NCBI GenBank assembly: GCA_037718865.1
Contig: JBBJMP010000028.1
Span: 1-64,000 of the forward strand
Length of the DNA stretch: 64,000 nt
Reading direction: 5' to 3'
From: JADCRZ01 sp037718865
GTDB lineage: Bacteria > Bacteroidota > Bacteroidia > Chitinophagales > Chitinophagaceae
The position numbers were made by a program, and so were the translations under genes. The notes under the pieces are model-generated. The model saw only the letters and a program-made list of their open reading frames with translations, did no database searches and had not been told where the DNA came from. Positions 8,725 through 17,879 of this stretch are shown piece by piece (position 1 is the stretch's first letter; each line of letters starts with the position of its first letter).

Positions 8725-9207
8725 CTATCTCACATCTACCAGGGTAATCTCGAATATTAATACTGAATTTCCAGGGATGGCTCCGTAATCGGAACTGCCA
8801 TAACCCAGAGATGGGGGAACAAACAGGAAAATCTTTCCGCCCTCTTTCAATAAAGGAAGTCCATTTTTCCATCCCTCGATCAACTGAAACAAGTTTAAAG
8901 AAACCGGGGTATTTGTTTGATCAAAAACATTGCCGTTAACTAGGTTCCCTTTGTAAATAATTGAAATGGATGAACAAACCGTTGGATGCGCTCCTGTACC
9001 TGGGTTTTCAATCTGGTAATACATGCCACTGCAATGTTTGATAGCTGTGGTAATGTTCTTGTTGGTCAGGTAATTTTCAACCTGCAGCACTTCTGCGGCC
9101 GGAGCTTTAAACAGGCAAGGGTCATAAGGACAATTAGATTCTCTTTTCTTACAGGAGGCCATTGCAAGGACAGATATAAACACAAATGCCAGACAACTTT
9201 TTTTCAT
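8725..9207 (-). CDS. FKBP-type peptidyl-prolyl cis-trans isomerase lipoprotein
   Basis: A lipoprotein signal (LAMASC, Cys near residue 19) is followed by a short Cys-containing spacer and one FKBP domain. That domain shows IYKGNLVNGNVFDQT, FQLIEGWKNGLPLLKEGGKIFLFVPPSLGYG and a terminal VLIFEITLVDV. It probably assists folding at the envelope. The 160-residue length is short for this group, which often carries a dimerisation domain. The gene lies between sdaA and a small membrane protein on the same strand. Confidence 0.92.
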   Translation of the reverse strand: MKKSCLAFVFISVLAMASCKKRESNCPYDPCLFKAPAAEVLQVENYLTNKNITTAIKHCSGMYYQIENPGTGAHPTVCSSISIIYKGNLVNGNVFDQTNTPVSLNLFQLIEGWKNGLPLLKEGGKIFLFVPPSLGYGSSDYGAIPGNSVLIFEITLVDVR

Positions 9208-9237
9208 AAATGAGTAATATTGTTTATACGACTATCT

Positions 9238-9588
9238 TTATTCGCCTTTCGCTGCTTCTACTTTACCTGAATCCGTTCTGGCCTTTAATTCCTTATATTT
9301 CTGTTCATTCATTTCCCATTTGTGTCTCTTGGAAAAAATAGCAACAAATGAAACAATCAAAAGCATAGCCAAAACCAATACCAGGGGGTTGAAATTGCGG
9401 TTCGATACCTGACTGTTGAAAATCATATCCGCCCTTTTATACCAGCCCGAAAAAAAATTTATCAGTATGGCTAGGCCAAAAGATAACCCCAAGGGCAGCC
9501 CTATCAGCCATTGTTTAAGCCATTTTTTTTCTTTATGCCGGTGTTGCTCCCACCAGCTTATAAAGCGTACCTCGTCATCAGAAAGCAT
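9238..9588 (-). CDS. Small two-TM membrane protein of unknown function
   Basis: The 116-residue protein has a charged N-terminal region rich in Trp, His and Lys, and hydrophobic segments at about residues 28-48 and 68-86. Its C-terminus is charged and helical. No catalytic motif is visible. It is transcribed divergently from the HU-CCDC81-type gene, with 81 bases between the starts. I recognise no named family. Confidence 0.75.
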   Translation of the reverse strand: MLSDDEVRFISWWEQHRHKEKKWLKQWLIGLPLGLSFGLAILINFFSGWYKRADMIFNSQVSNRNFNPLVLVLAMLLIVSFVAIFSKRHKWEMNEQKYKELKARTDSGKVEAAKGE

Positions 9589-9669
9589 TTTTTATAAAGT
9601 TACTTGCTTTGTGTTTGTAATGTAGTTATTATCATCATGATTTTTGCTTCCAGTGAATAATGCCTTAAT

Positions 9670-10611
9670 TTGTGGCTAAAAGATTTCCTCTTGAAATTCG
9701 ACATCCTACTTGCCCAGTATCTATATCAACATAAAAAAATGAACCTTCCCGGCATCGGCACGTTTGAAGCGGATAGTACGGTGAGCCCACCCGATGAAAA
9801 CGACAAGCAAAAGCCGTCTTACGAAGGAATCAGTTTTCGAAATACCCCCGTTACGCAGGCAGATGATGACCTTATTGAATACATAAAGGTACACACAGGA
9901 AAGATGAAGCCATTAGCCATCTCCGATCTTGAATCTTATCTTACACTGGGTAAGCAATTCCTGTTCATAGGTAAACCATTCCATCTCGAAGGCATCGGCA
10001 CTTTATCACTGACCAGAGAAGGTCAATTTGTGTTTACACCTGGTGAATTTGTTACCACAAAATTAGAGGACCCTAATGTGGAAAGAAGTGAGGGCAAGAA
10101 AAGGTCGGTTTATGAAGAGGACCGCCTTTCACAGGAATCCAAAAGAAACGCTTTTAAGATAGTTCTGCTGGCGCTTGGTGTTATTTTAGCCATTGGGGCA
10201 ATCGGATATGGCGGGTATTATTTTTATACGCTATATTCCAGCCGTCAACCATCTTCAGCGTCGAATAGCAGCATAGATCTGTCTGACAGTACAACCACTG
10301 ATTCTTCTTCCGATAGTTTATTCCTTAGCAGCCAAATTATCAATGGTACCCCTGCCCAGCCAGTACCAGATCAAGTTCCTGTAACTACCCGATTATATAA
10401 ATTTGTTGTGTTGACTACCGATGATAAATTAAGGGCCACGAATTTTTATAATTTTTACGGTAATAATATTCAGTGGGATAATAGGGATTCCAACCTGTTT
10501 AAGTTATTTTTTTCCCTACCAGCGACTCCTGATGACACTCTTCGCATCCGTGATTCGTTAAATAAAAAATATTACCCAACCGCAACCACCACCAGGGTGA
10601 CTATCGAGTAA
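9670..10611 (+). CDS. HU-CCDC81-like domain membrane protein
   Basis: Two copies of an HU-like fold pattern are suggested: LLAQYLYQHKKMNLPGIGTFEA at residues 14-35, and LGKQFLFIGKPFHLEGIGTLSLTREG near 95-120. These resemble the HU-CCDC81 bacterial domains found in Bacteroidota. A transmembrane helix follows (about residues 165-190), then a Ser/Thr/Asp-rich linker and a C-terminal domain of about 75 residues (KFVVLTTDDKLRATNFYNFYG). The first domains should be cytoplasmic and the tail periplasmic. No ATG precedes the first repeat, so TTG at 9670 is the likely start; ATG at codon 24 is the alternative. Confidence 0.8.
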   Translation: MWLKDFLLKFDILLAQYLYQHKKMNLPGIGTFEADSTVSPPDENDKQKPSYEGISFRNTPVTQADDDLIEYIKVHTGKMKPLAISDLESYLTLGKQFLFIGKPFHLEGIGTLSLTREGQFVFTPGEFVTTKLEDPNVERSEGKKRSVYEEDRLSQESKRNAFKIVLLALGVILAIGAIGYGGYYFYTLYSSRQPSSASNSSIDLSDSTTTDSSSDSLFLSSQIINGTPAQPVPDQVPVTTRLYKFVVLTTDDKLRATNFYNFYGNNIQWDNRDSNLFKLFFSLPATPDDTLRIRDSLNKKYYPTATTTRVTIE

Positions 10612-10740
10612 CTCATTATATGAAGTAAATACTTTCAACGAATTAACGAAGACTATTTCTTTCCTTAATCGTCTATAATTACCTGATAACGCTTTAACAA
10701 AATGGTAATCTTCTGTGGTTAATATCGCACTATATTTGAT

Positions 10741-10760
10741 ATGGGCCGGTCTTGTTTAAT
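10741..10760 (+). promoter_or_regulatory. Possible Bacteroidota -7 box
   Basis: The 268-base gap between the HU-like gene and the DUF2382 gene has no hairpin or coding signal. A TATATTTG stretch overlapping 10733-10741 fits the Bacteroidota -7 consensus TAnnTTTG, but no good -33 TTTG is seen about 20 bases upstream. It is a weak candidate for the downstream DUF2382 pair. Confidence 0.2.
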
Positions 10761-10918
10761 TCGGGTAGAATAATCCTCTTTTCTGGGGAGTAAACGGGAC
10801 AAATATCTGTCTTATCCCATCAAAGCATTATTTTGTCTGACTTAATCACCTCATTTTCAATGTTCTCTCTTTTGCAAATGTGAAAAAAAACCCGTGTAGT
10901 GGCCAAATTAAAACAGGC

Positions 10919-11386
10919 ATGAATATTACACTCTTCACTCTAATGGAAAACGATTTAAATGAAACTTTAAATACCGGAGATCAAAAATCTTTGGCTGGTA
11001 ACCAGGAAGACCTCACGATAAAAATTCCCGTTATCGAAGAGCAGCTTTTCGTTGAGAAAAAATTAGTGGAAACCGGAAAGATTCGTATCTCTAAGACCGT
11101 GAGTGAACAGGTAGAGCCGCTGAGAATTGTTCTTAAACATGATGAGTTTGATGTTGAACGTAGAACTATTAATCAATACGTTGAAGCGCTTCCGCCTGCC
11201 ATCAGGCACGAAGGGGATACAATGATCTTTTCGATATTGAGGGAGGAACTGGTTGTACAGAAAAAAATAGTGTTGGTAGAAGAAGTCCGCGTTACTAAAC
11301 GCCAGTCGGAAAATGAAGAAACAAGGCATGTTAATCTACGAAGGGAAGACATTAAAGTTGAGCGTCTCGGACCTGACATCAAGTAA
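10919..11386 (+). CDS. DUF2382 domain protein
   Basis: Most of this protein is one DUF2382 (YsnF/AvaK-type) domain, recognised by IPVIEEQLFVEKKLVETGKIRISKTV, DEFDVERR and the repeat-like LREELVVQKKIVLVEEVRV. The domain is widespread in stress-linked proteins and has no known activity. The frame is open from a GTG at 10880; in-frame ATGs at 10919 and 10943 are both reasonable starts and I chose the first. The next gene starts 57 bases downstream and carries a related domain, so the two probably act together. Confidence 0.8.
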   Translation: MNITLFTLMENDLNETLNTGDQKSLAGNQEDLTIKIPVIEEQLFVEKKLVETGKIRISKTVSEQVEPLRIVLKHDEFDVERRTINQYVEALPPAIRHEGDTMIFSILREELVVQKKIVLVEEVRVTKRQSENEETRHVNLRREDIKVERLGPDIK

Positions 11387-11430
11387 ACGAAACAATCTTT
11401 TTAATATTCATTATACACTCAAACAAAAAT

Positions 11431-11446
11431 CAGGAGGATAATTATG
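11431..11446 (+). promoter_or_regulatory. Strong Shine-Dalgarno site
   Basis: AGGAGG lies 7 bases before the ATG of the DUF2382 stress protein. Perfect anti-SD pairing is rare in Bacteroidota, where most leaders (including nearly all in this window) are A-rich. It supports the start at 11444 and may reflect high expression or acquisition. Confidence 0.7.
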
Positions 11447-12562
11447 GCACAAACAGTAATAGGAATTTTTGATAATGCTGAAGATGCACAGGAAGCAGTG
11501 CAACAGCTCGTCAAAAACGGCATTTCCCGTGACAACATTGACGTATCGGCCAGAAGTTCAACTTTGGAAGGCACAACCGACTCGGGTAAAGTTACCGGAA
11601 CCGGAAATGATACCGGATATAACACGGGTAATACATCAGGCTCTGGATTGTCAGGAAGTTCTACTGACACCGATTACACGACAGGCGGTTCTATGGGTTC
11701 CGGTTTAAATACCGGTAGCCCGACCAATACCGGTTATTCAAGTGGCGATACATTGAATACAGGTTTTAACACAGGCAGTTCAACGAATCTGGGAACCGGT
11801 AGCACAGGCCTAAGTTCTGGTAGTTATAATACCTCAGGCACCGCCGGAGACCGAAAGGAAAGCGGCATAAGCAAGTTTTTCAAATCGTTATTCGGCAACG
11901 ATGATGATGAAGTAACCAGGTATTCAAGTGTGGCAGAACGTAGTGGTTCTATTGTAACGGTTCATGCACAGACAAGTGATGAAGCTGAAGAAGCGGCTGA
12001 TATTCTGGATGATGCAGGTGCAATAGACGTGAATGAAAAGGCTTCCCAATATGGTTCTGGAAATTACAGCCAAAAAACCGGTTCAAACACTGGGTATAAT
12101 ACATCAGATTTAAACACATCGGATTTGAATACTACCGAAGGCACCACTTCCATACCGATTATCGAAGAGCAGCTGGAAGTGAGAAAGCGTACAGTAGAGA
12201 AAGGTGGAGTAAGGCTGAAAAGTCGCATCGTTGAGCGGGAGGTGGAAGAAAATTTAAGACTTCGCGAAGAGCGCGTTTGGCTGGAGCGTAATTCAGTGGA
12301 TCGTCCTGCAACAGAAGCCGATTTTACTAACTTTAAGGAAGGAACTGTTGAAGTCACTGAACAATCTGAAGTTCCGGTAGTGAACAAACAGGCACGCGTA
12401 GTTGAGGAAGTTTCGCTGGGTAAAGAGGTTAATGAGAAAGAAGAAACCGTTCGCGGTACTGTGCGTAAGACTGAAGTTGATGTTGAGAACCTGGATAAAA
12501 CCGAAAATCGCAAAGGCACAACAGATACGGATGATTGGAGTAATTCAAAAAGTAGTTTATAA
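11444..12562 (+). CDS. YflT-like/DUF2382 stress protein with repetitive linker
   Basis: The 372-residue protein has an N-terminal YflT/general-stress-17M-like domain (VIGIFDNAEDAQEAVQQLV). A Gly/Ser/Thr/Asn linker of about 90 residues follows, built from degenerate NTGxxSG units. Then come a second ferredoxin-like segment (VTVHAQTSDEAEEAADIL) and a C-terminal DUF2382 domain (IPIIEEQLEVRKRTVEKGGVRL, LREERVWLERNSVDRP). It is probably a cytoplasmic general-stress protein of unknown mechanism. The neighbouring 10919 gene has only the last domain. A strong terminator follows. Confidence 0.85.
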   Translation: MAQTVIGIFDNAEDAQEAVQQLVKNGISRDNIDVSARSSTLEGTTDSGKVTGTGNDTGYNTGNTSGSGLSGSSTDTDYTTGGSMGSGLNTGSPTNTGYSSGDTLNTGFNTGSSTNLGTGSTGLSSGSYNTSGTAGDRKESGISKFFKSLFGNDDDEVTRYSSVAERSGSIVTVHAQTSDEAEEAADILDDAGAIDVNEKASQYGSGNYSQKTGSNTGYNTSDLNTSDLNTTEGTTSIPIIEEQLEVRKRTVEKGGVRLKSRIVEREVEENLRLREERVWLERNSVDRPATEADFTNFKEGTVEVTEQSEVPVVNKQARVVEEVSLGKEVNEKEETVRGTVRKTEVDVENLDKTENRKGTTDTDDWSNSKSSL

Positions 12563-12581
12563 AACAACACTATAAGAAAAA

Positions 12582-12611
12582 CGGGGGCGGCTGAATAGCT
12601 GCCCTTTTTTT
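12582..12611 (+). terminator. Rho-independent terminator
   Basis: An 8-bp stem (GGGCGGCT with AGCTGCCC, one G-T pair, GAAT loop) is followed by seven T residues. It lies just after the DUF2382 stress gene and before the convergent histidine kinase gene. Confidence 0.8.
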
Positions 12612-12631
12612 ATGGAGTGAACGTCAAATTT

Positions 12632-14365
12632 TTAGAATTGGGGCTGGATTAAGGGTAGAATTACATGAAATGAAGCTCCTTCATTCTCATTTGATTCGGC
12701 ATAAATGGCACCATGATGGTTAAGAGCGATCTTTTTACATAATGCCAGCCCAATACCCGAGCCCGAGTATTGCTTACGGTTGTGCAGCCGCTGGAAAATG
12801 ATAAATACCTTTTCAGCAAATTGAGTGTTAAAGCCTATACCATTGTCTCGAACTGTTATTTTCTGATAAGAAACGTGATTCTCTATGTTATGTTGTTTCG
12901 CTTCCTGGTCAGAAAGAGGTGTGGCAGTTATGTGTATTTGCGGCGTCACATTCTTACTGGAAAACTTAAGCGCATTATTAACCAGGTTGTAGAACAGTTG
13001 ATTCATCTGTAAAGGTATGGCTTCTATTCCCGGAAGGTTTCCAATAGATATTGACGCTTTTGTTTCTTCTATAACGAGCTCAAAATCGTTCAATACGTTT
13101 TTAACAACGGTATTCAGATCGGTCTGAAGAAAAGATTCCCTTTGGGCAGAAATGTCGGAAAGGTTTAGCAGATCGCTGATAAGGCTACTCATCCGATTGG
13201 CCGAATGCATGATCTTGCTTACATATGCATTGTCAACGGCCTTGTTAGGGTCATTTAACCGATCCTGGATGAGACTGGCAAATGTTTTTATTTTGCGTAA
13301 TGGTTCCTGCAGATCATGACTGGCCACATAAGCAAATTGCTCCAGTTCATTATTTGTTCGCTCAAGCAGTTCTAATTTTTTCTGTAGTTCCTGCTGATAT
13401 TCTTTAAGTTGAGTTATATCGTACGTTGTTACAGTAAACCCATCATTTAACCTGGCAAGCATTGCGTTATAATACCTGATTTTATTGCCGACGTTAAAAC
13501 TCGTCTCAAACTGGTCTTTTTTTCCTGATTCGGTAACTCTGATACATTTTTCAAATGTGCCGCTTGCTTTGGCAAGCGGCGAAATGTCGAGCATGGTCTT
13601 ACCCATGATTTCCGCAGGATCCATCCCGATTTGTTTCCTTACAGAATCGTTGGCGAAAATGATCTTAAAGTCAATAATCTGCTTATTTTGCCTGACGGCT
13701 TCATAGGTAATAATTGCGCTTTCAGAGGTATTTAAAATTGATTCTAAAAATAACTCCAGATTTTGCCTTTCCTTTACCTGGTATACATACAGTACCGCCG
13801 TTCCGACTACCATCAAAATTGAAATACTGATAAAGATAATTGTCATTACTTCCGCTCTCCGGGCTGAATATTTAAATCTCAAATTTCTCAGGATAAGTAA
13901 TGACTTTTCTTCTTCGATACCCCGGTCTATCAAACGCTGGATTAATAATAAATCTTTGAAATGATTGGTTGAACTATCTGATAATAAAGAATCCATGATG
14001 AAATCTTTTCCCCTTAACCTCATTTTGCTTGCATACAACGTTGCCAAGGTCTCTACTCTGCGTATTTGTCTTTCATTGTCATTTACAAGTAACCGCAACG
14101 CATTGATCTGAGAGGGGATTTTCCCTATATCGTTCTTGTATAACTCCAGGATGGCCGTCTTGTGATTTTTTCCAAGATCCGAAGGCAGCATTAATGCACT
14201 TTTTAGATCGATGGACAACTTTTGAAAAGCTACGATCACATTTTCAGTATGGTTAACCCATTTAATGTATTCGTTCATTTCGCGGAAACTCACCCGGTAT
14301 AGAATAAGCGCAGTCAGCAATATGAGAAAGGCAATGGCAAAAATGAAATAGCTTCTGTTCTTCAT
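12632..14365 (-). CDS. CHASE3/PAS sensor histidine kinase
   Basis: The 577-residue protein has TM1 at about residues 5-24, a CHASE3-like helical sensor region at about 30-165, TM2 near 175-197, a PAS domain (about 205-320) and a short coiled coil. A HisKA domain follows with the phosphoacceptor His350 in YVASHDLQEPLRKI. The HATPase domain shows N, G1 and G2 boxes (NNALKFSSKN, DNGIGF, GSGIGLALCKKI). No response regulator gene lies nearby, so it is an orphan kinase whose partner is elsewhere. The signal is unknown. Confidence 0.93.
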   Translation of the reverse strand: MKNRSYFIFAIAFLILLTALILYRVSFREMNEYIKWVNHTENVIVAFQKLSIDLKSALMLPSDLGKNHKTAILELYKNDIGKIPSQINALRLLVNDNERQIRRVETLATLYASKMRLRGKDFIMDSLLSDSSTNHFKDLLLIQRLIDRGIEEEKSLLILRNLRFKYSARRAEVMTIIFISISILMVVGTAVLYVYQVKERQNLELFLESILNTSESAIITYEAVRQNKQIIDFKIIFANDSVRKQIGMDPAEIMGKTMLDISPLAKASGTFEKCIRVTESGKKDQFETSFNVGNKIRYYNAMLARLNDGFTVTTYDITQLKEYQQELQKKLELLERTNNELEQFAYVASHDLQEPLRKIKTFASLIQDRLNDPNKAVDNAYVSKIMHSANRMSSLISDLLNLSDISAQRESFLQTDLNTVVKNVLNDFELVIEETKASISIGNLPGIEAIPLQMNQLFYNLVNNALKFSSKNVTPQIHITATPLSDQEAKQHNIENHVSYQKITVRDNGIGFNTQFAEKVFIIFQRLHNRKQYSGSGIGLALCKKIALNHHGAIYAESNENEGASFHVILPLIQPQF

Positions 14366-14435
14366 GGATATAGATGGTCATGCATTATTAAAAGTAAATC
14401 ATTGCTTAATACTTATTTAATTCAGTATGGGCACA

Positions 14436-17400
14436 TCATTTTACCTTATACGCTTTAATGGCGTTTTGATTGATTCCAAACATTAGCCTGTCATTCATCA
14501 TAATTACGCTTCTTACGTCTTGTCTTATCTTAAAGCCGGCAGATTGCTGGCTTATGTAAGTAAAGCGTCCCTTACCGTCACCTTTTAACAATACTCCATA
14601 ATTGGCATCGCATTTACCAAATCTGAGTCTTGCCTGGTTAGTGTTACCGCAGAGGAGGAGATCTTTATTACCGTCTTTATCAAAATCGAGGGAAGTGATG
14701 GTGTGAACAGGAGCGAATTGCACCTGCACCGGCAAGGGGTTTTCCTGGAACCTGCCATCAGTCCTGCTTTCAAAATAGGCAGTTTTTAGGTAATTTGCCC
14801 CTAACCGGTTAGCCCCTTTTAACTCTTCTTCAGTGAAAACATCTTTAAGGGTGGCATCAGCGTAACTTTTGTAATCTGCAAAACGGGTTCTCATCATGCT
14901 GATCTGGTCTAATAACTCATCTCTTGATACATAGGGGTAAGACTTACCCTGTATGTAAAAACAGAATACAGGATCGACTGCACCGTTATCGTCAAAATCC
15001 TTGAAATATAATTCCGCAGGTTCTTTGTCGCTGGCCCTGCATTGGGTGTTAAGTCCCAGATTGCCAATAACAAGATCCTGTCTGCCATCATGGTTAAGGT
15101 CCTGGATAAGCAGCCTGTTCCACCAGCCATGGTATGGCTTATCAAAATAATCTCGGGTTTTATTTTCAAGTTTGCCGTTGTTATTGATGAATACGGACAC
15201 CGGCATCCATTCTCCAACAACCACCAGGTCGTTTTTATTGTCCTTGTTCAGGTCAACCCATGCAGCATCGGTTACCATGCCTTGTCTTTGCAGTTCAGGG
15301 GCTATGTTCATTGTTTGATTGGTAAAATGCCCCCTGCCGTCATTGATCAAAATATAACTTTCGGGTATTTCCGGATAACGTCCTGGAATTACCCGGCCGC
15401 CCACAAACAGATCCGGGTTGCCATCATTGTTTATGTCCGTTGTCCTTACGCAACTTTTACTTACCAGCATGGCAGGTAAGGCATTCAAGCTTTTGGTCAG
15501 CTTACCGTTGTCATCATTCAGATATAATCTATCCTGTAATAAAGCATCGCCAGGTAAATAATTGTGATACCCGCCGCTGCAGACATATAAGTCAGTAAGG
15601 CCGTCGCCGTTTGCATCCAGAAATACCGCATCAGCATCCTCGCTCCATTTATCTGCCTCAAACGCAGGTTGTTTGTTTCGTACGAATTGGCCGGATCTCT
15701 GTTGCAGGTATAAACTGCCTGCCTGCCCGTTACCTCCTCCTGCATAAACGTCATCCAGCCCGTCTCCGTTTATATCGCCTTTAACCAGGCAGGGTCCCTG
15801 AAAGGACAATGGATTGACCAGTAAAGGCTGCCTTTTAAAATCGTTAATCTTATAAGAGGTGTGCACGTAGGAAATCGGAGATCGGATCTCTTCAAATAAC
15901 GGGTTTGCCGGTTTTGGCGGCAGGTAACGGATGGTTGCATCTTTTTCAAAAAGGACAAGCTGCTGGTCGGCTTTAACGTAAGTCAGCATTTGTTGTTTTC
16001 CGTTCAGCCAGGTAATTTGCAACGAATCAATGGTTGTATCGCTGCCTAATCCAAAATGGATTACGGGTGATACGCTGGATTGATATCCCCTGGCGGGCAT
16101 TTGTTCCTGGTATTGTTTTTTGCCGTTACTGAAGGTTGTAATTTTCGCTCCCAGACCCTGAGTGTTTTGGCCGACTCCTGTCAGTTTGATCTGCAGGTAA
16201 TGATTGCCGGAAAGTTTGTCGGCCTCGTTCCTGTATATGAAAGCAGGCTGGTTGATATTATTAACAACCAGGTCAAGGTCCCCGTCATTGTCCAGGTCCG
16301 CATAAGCAGCCCCGTTACTGTTAGCGGGAGTATTAAAGCCCCATTCTTCGCCTGTACTTTTGAAGGTAAGATCACCGTTGTTTTTGAACATATAGCTCTT
16401 TAATGAGGAAGACGGGATCCGGTGTACGAGGTCGAGAATATTCTGTCTTCTTATGCCCCCTCTGTTATCCCGTAAAAAATCTCCTGCATATTTTACGAAG
16501 TCCATGTTCGTGAAGTCGCGCAGAACGCCGTTTGTTACAAATAAGTCTTTCCAGCCGTCGTTGTCATAATCCGCAAACAGCGGCGCCCAGCTCCAGTCAG
16601 TATTTGAAATGCCAGATAATTGGCCGATCTCGCTGAATGTATTATTACCATTATTTACCTGCAGCATGTTGCGCATGTATTGATAGTAAAAACCGGATCT
16701 CAGGCTGAGATCGAATTTTTCATAGTTATCCGGAGACATCAGAAGCTTTTGCCTTCGGTTGTTTTCAGGAAGCATGTCTAAGGTTATAATATCGGGGAGC
16801 GCATCATTGTTAATGTCGGAAATATTATTTCCCATGGAAAACTGTGAAGAATGCCCGAGACTCGTTTGTAACTTGTCTGTGAAAGTTCCGTTGCCGTTAT
16901 TGATATACAGATAATCCGGAATGGCGTAATCGTTGGATATGTAAATGTCCGTCCAACCATCCCCGTTAATATCGGCTACACCCGCTCCGAGGCCATATGT
17001 CAGGGAAGAGCTACTAAAGCCAGCCTGTTTAGTAATATCCCTGTAATGCCCTTTATTATTTTGGAATAACTTGACACCATACAAGGAATTTGATTCCTTT
17101 AATATGGCGGCCGTCCTTCCTTCGTCCAGAATGGGTAAAGAGACCGGGCTATGATTTAATAAGAACATGTCCAGATCGTCGTCCCGATCGAAATCAAAAA
17201 ACACCGCCTGGGTACTGAAGGCTGAGTCTGCCAGGCCGTATGCCTGAGATTGTTCACTAAAATGCGGGATGCCGTTATTGTCTGCACCATTATTAATAAA
17301 TAATTGGTTCATCCTTTTTATACCCGGCAACTTGCCTGAATAACATACATAAATATCCTGCTTACCGTCACCGTTCACATCTGCCATCGTTACGCCGGTT

Positions 17401-17789
17401 TTCCAGGGCCCCGGCCTTCCGATAACACCTGCCGGATCAGTAATATCAATGAATTTCAACCCGCCCTTATTCAGGTAGAGCTTGTTATTAACCATGTTAC
17501 CAGAAAAATAAATATCCGGCAACCCATCATCATTTATATCAGCAATGGCTACTCCCCCACCGTTATAAAAATATTCATACAACAATACATTTGTGTTCAG
17601 CCCTTCTTCCAACAGGTTATCAAAGCCGACGTTTGTACTGTCTGAAGGCATTAAGGTAAACAAGGTTTGCTGACTTGTCAAACGTTTTTCATCTTCTGAA
17701 ACGGATCTTTCCCCGCAACCAATTACCATAATATTGAATAAGTAGATAAGGTGCAAAAGGCACCTCACCTTGCTTGTAGGAAAAACCAA
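14436..17789 (-). CDS. ASPIC/UnbV and FG-GAP repeat lipoprotein (VCBS-type)
   Basis: A lipoprotein-like signal (IMVIGCGER) is followed by many FG-GAP/VCBS calcium-binding repeats of the form ADINDDGLPDIY and DLDNDGDLDLVV. An ASPIC/UnbV segment lies near residues 540-620 (GLGAKITTFSNGKKQ), followed by a second repeat block. At 1117 residues it should fold as linked beta-propellers on the cell surface. In Bacteroidota such proteins often lie beside SusC/SusD genes, as here, and may help glycan binding. The frame has no upstream ATG, so TTG at 17789 is the probable start. Confidence 0.9.
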   Translation of the reverse strand: MVFPTSKVRCLLHLIYLFNIMVIGCGERSVSEDEKRLTSQQTLFTLMPSDSTNVGFDNLLEEGLNTNVLLYEYFYNGGGVAIADINDDGLPDIYFSGNMVNNKLYLNKGGLKFIDITDPAGVIGRPGPWKTGVTMADVNGDGKQDIYVCYSGKLPGIKRMNQLFINNGADNNGIPHFSEQSQAYGLADSAFSTQAVFFDFDRDDDLDMFLLNHSPVSLPILDEGRTAAILKESNSLYGVKLFQNNKGHYRDITKQAGFSSSSLTYGLGAGVADINGDGWTDIYISNDYAIPDYLYINNGNGTFTDKLQTSLGHSSQFSMGNNISDINNDALPDIITLDMLPENNRRQKLLMSPDNYEKFDLSLRSGFYYQYMRNMLQVNNGNNTFSEIGQLSGISNTDWSWAPLFADYDNDGWKDLFVTNGVLRDFTNMDFVKYAGDFLRDNRGGIRRQNILDLVHRIPSSSLKSYMFKNNGDLTFKSTGEEWGFNTPANSNGAAYADLDNDGDLDLVVNNINQPAFIYRNEADKLSGNHYLQIKLTGVGQNTQGLGAKITTFSNGKKQYQEQMPARGYQSSVSPVIHFGLGSDTTIDSLQITWLNGKQQMLTYVKADQQLVLFEKDATIRYLPPKPANPLFEEIRSPISYVHTSYKINDFKRQPLLVNPLSFQGPCLVKGDINGDGLDDVYAGGGNGQAGSLYLQQRSGQFVRNKQPAFEADKWSEDADAVFLDANGDGLTDLYVCSGGYHNYLPGDALLQDRLYLNDDNGKLTKSLNALPAMLVSKSCVRTTDINNDGNPDLFVGGRVIPGRYPEIPESYILINDGRGHFTNQTMNIAPELQRQGMVTDAAWVDLNKDNKNDLVVVGEWMPVSVFINNNGKLENKTRDYFDKPYHGWWNRLLIQDLNHDGRQDLVIGNLGLNTQCRASDKEPAELYFKDFDDNGAVDPVFCFYIQGKSYPYVSRDELLDQISMMRTRFADYKSYADATLKDVFTEEELKGANRLGANYLKTAYFESRTDGRFQENPLPVQVQFAPVHTITSLDFDKDGNKDLLLCGNTNQARLRFGKCDANYGVLLKGDGKGRFTYISQQSAGFKIRQDVRSVIMMNDRLMFGINQNAIKAYKVK

Positions 17790-17825
17790 TGTATATCAAT
17801 TTATAAATGAACAGACATAAATTAA

Positions 17826-17862
17826 AAATCTATGCCGGAGCACAATGCACCGGCATAGATTT
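17826..17862 (-). terminator. Rho-independent terminator after SusC/SusD pair
   Basis: A perfect 13-bp stem (AAATCTATGCCGG with CCGGCATAGATTT, 11-base loop) is followed on the reverse strand by a T-rich tract. It lies between the susD stop at 17880 and the FG-GAP gene, so it may end the SusCD message or attenuate read-through into the FG-GAP gene. Confidence 0.75.
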
Positions 17863-17879
17863 ATACAAAAGTCTAGTTA

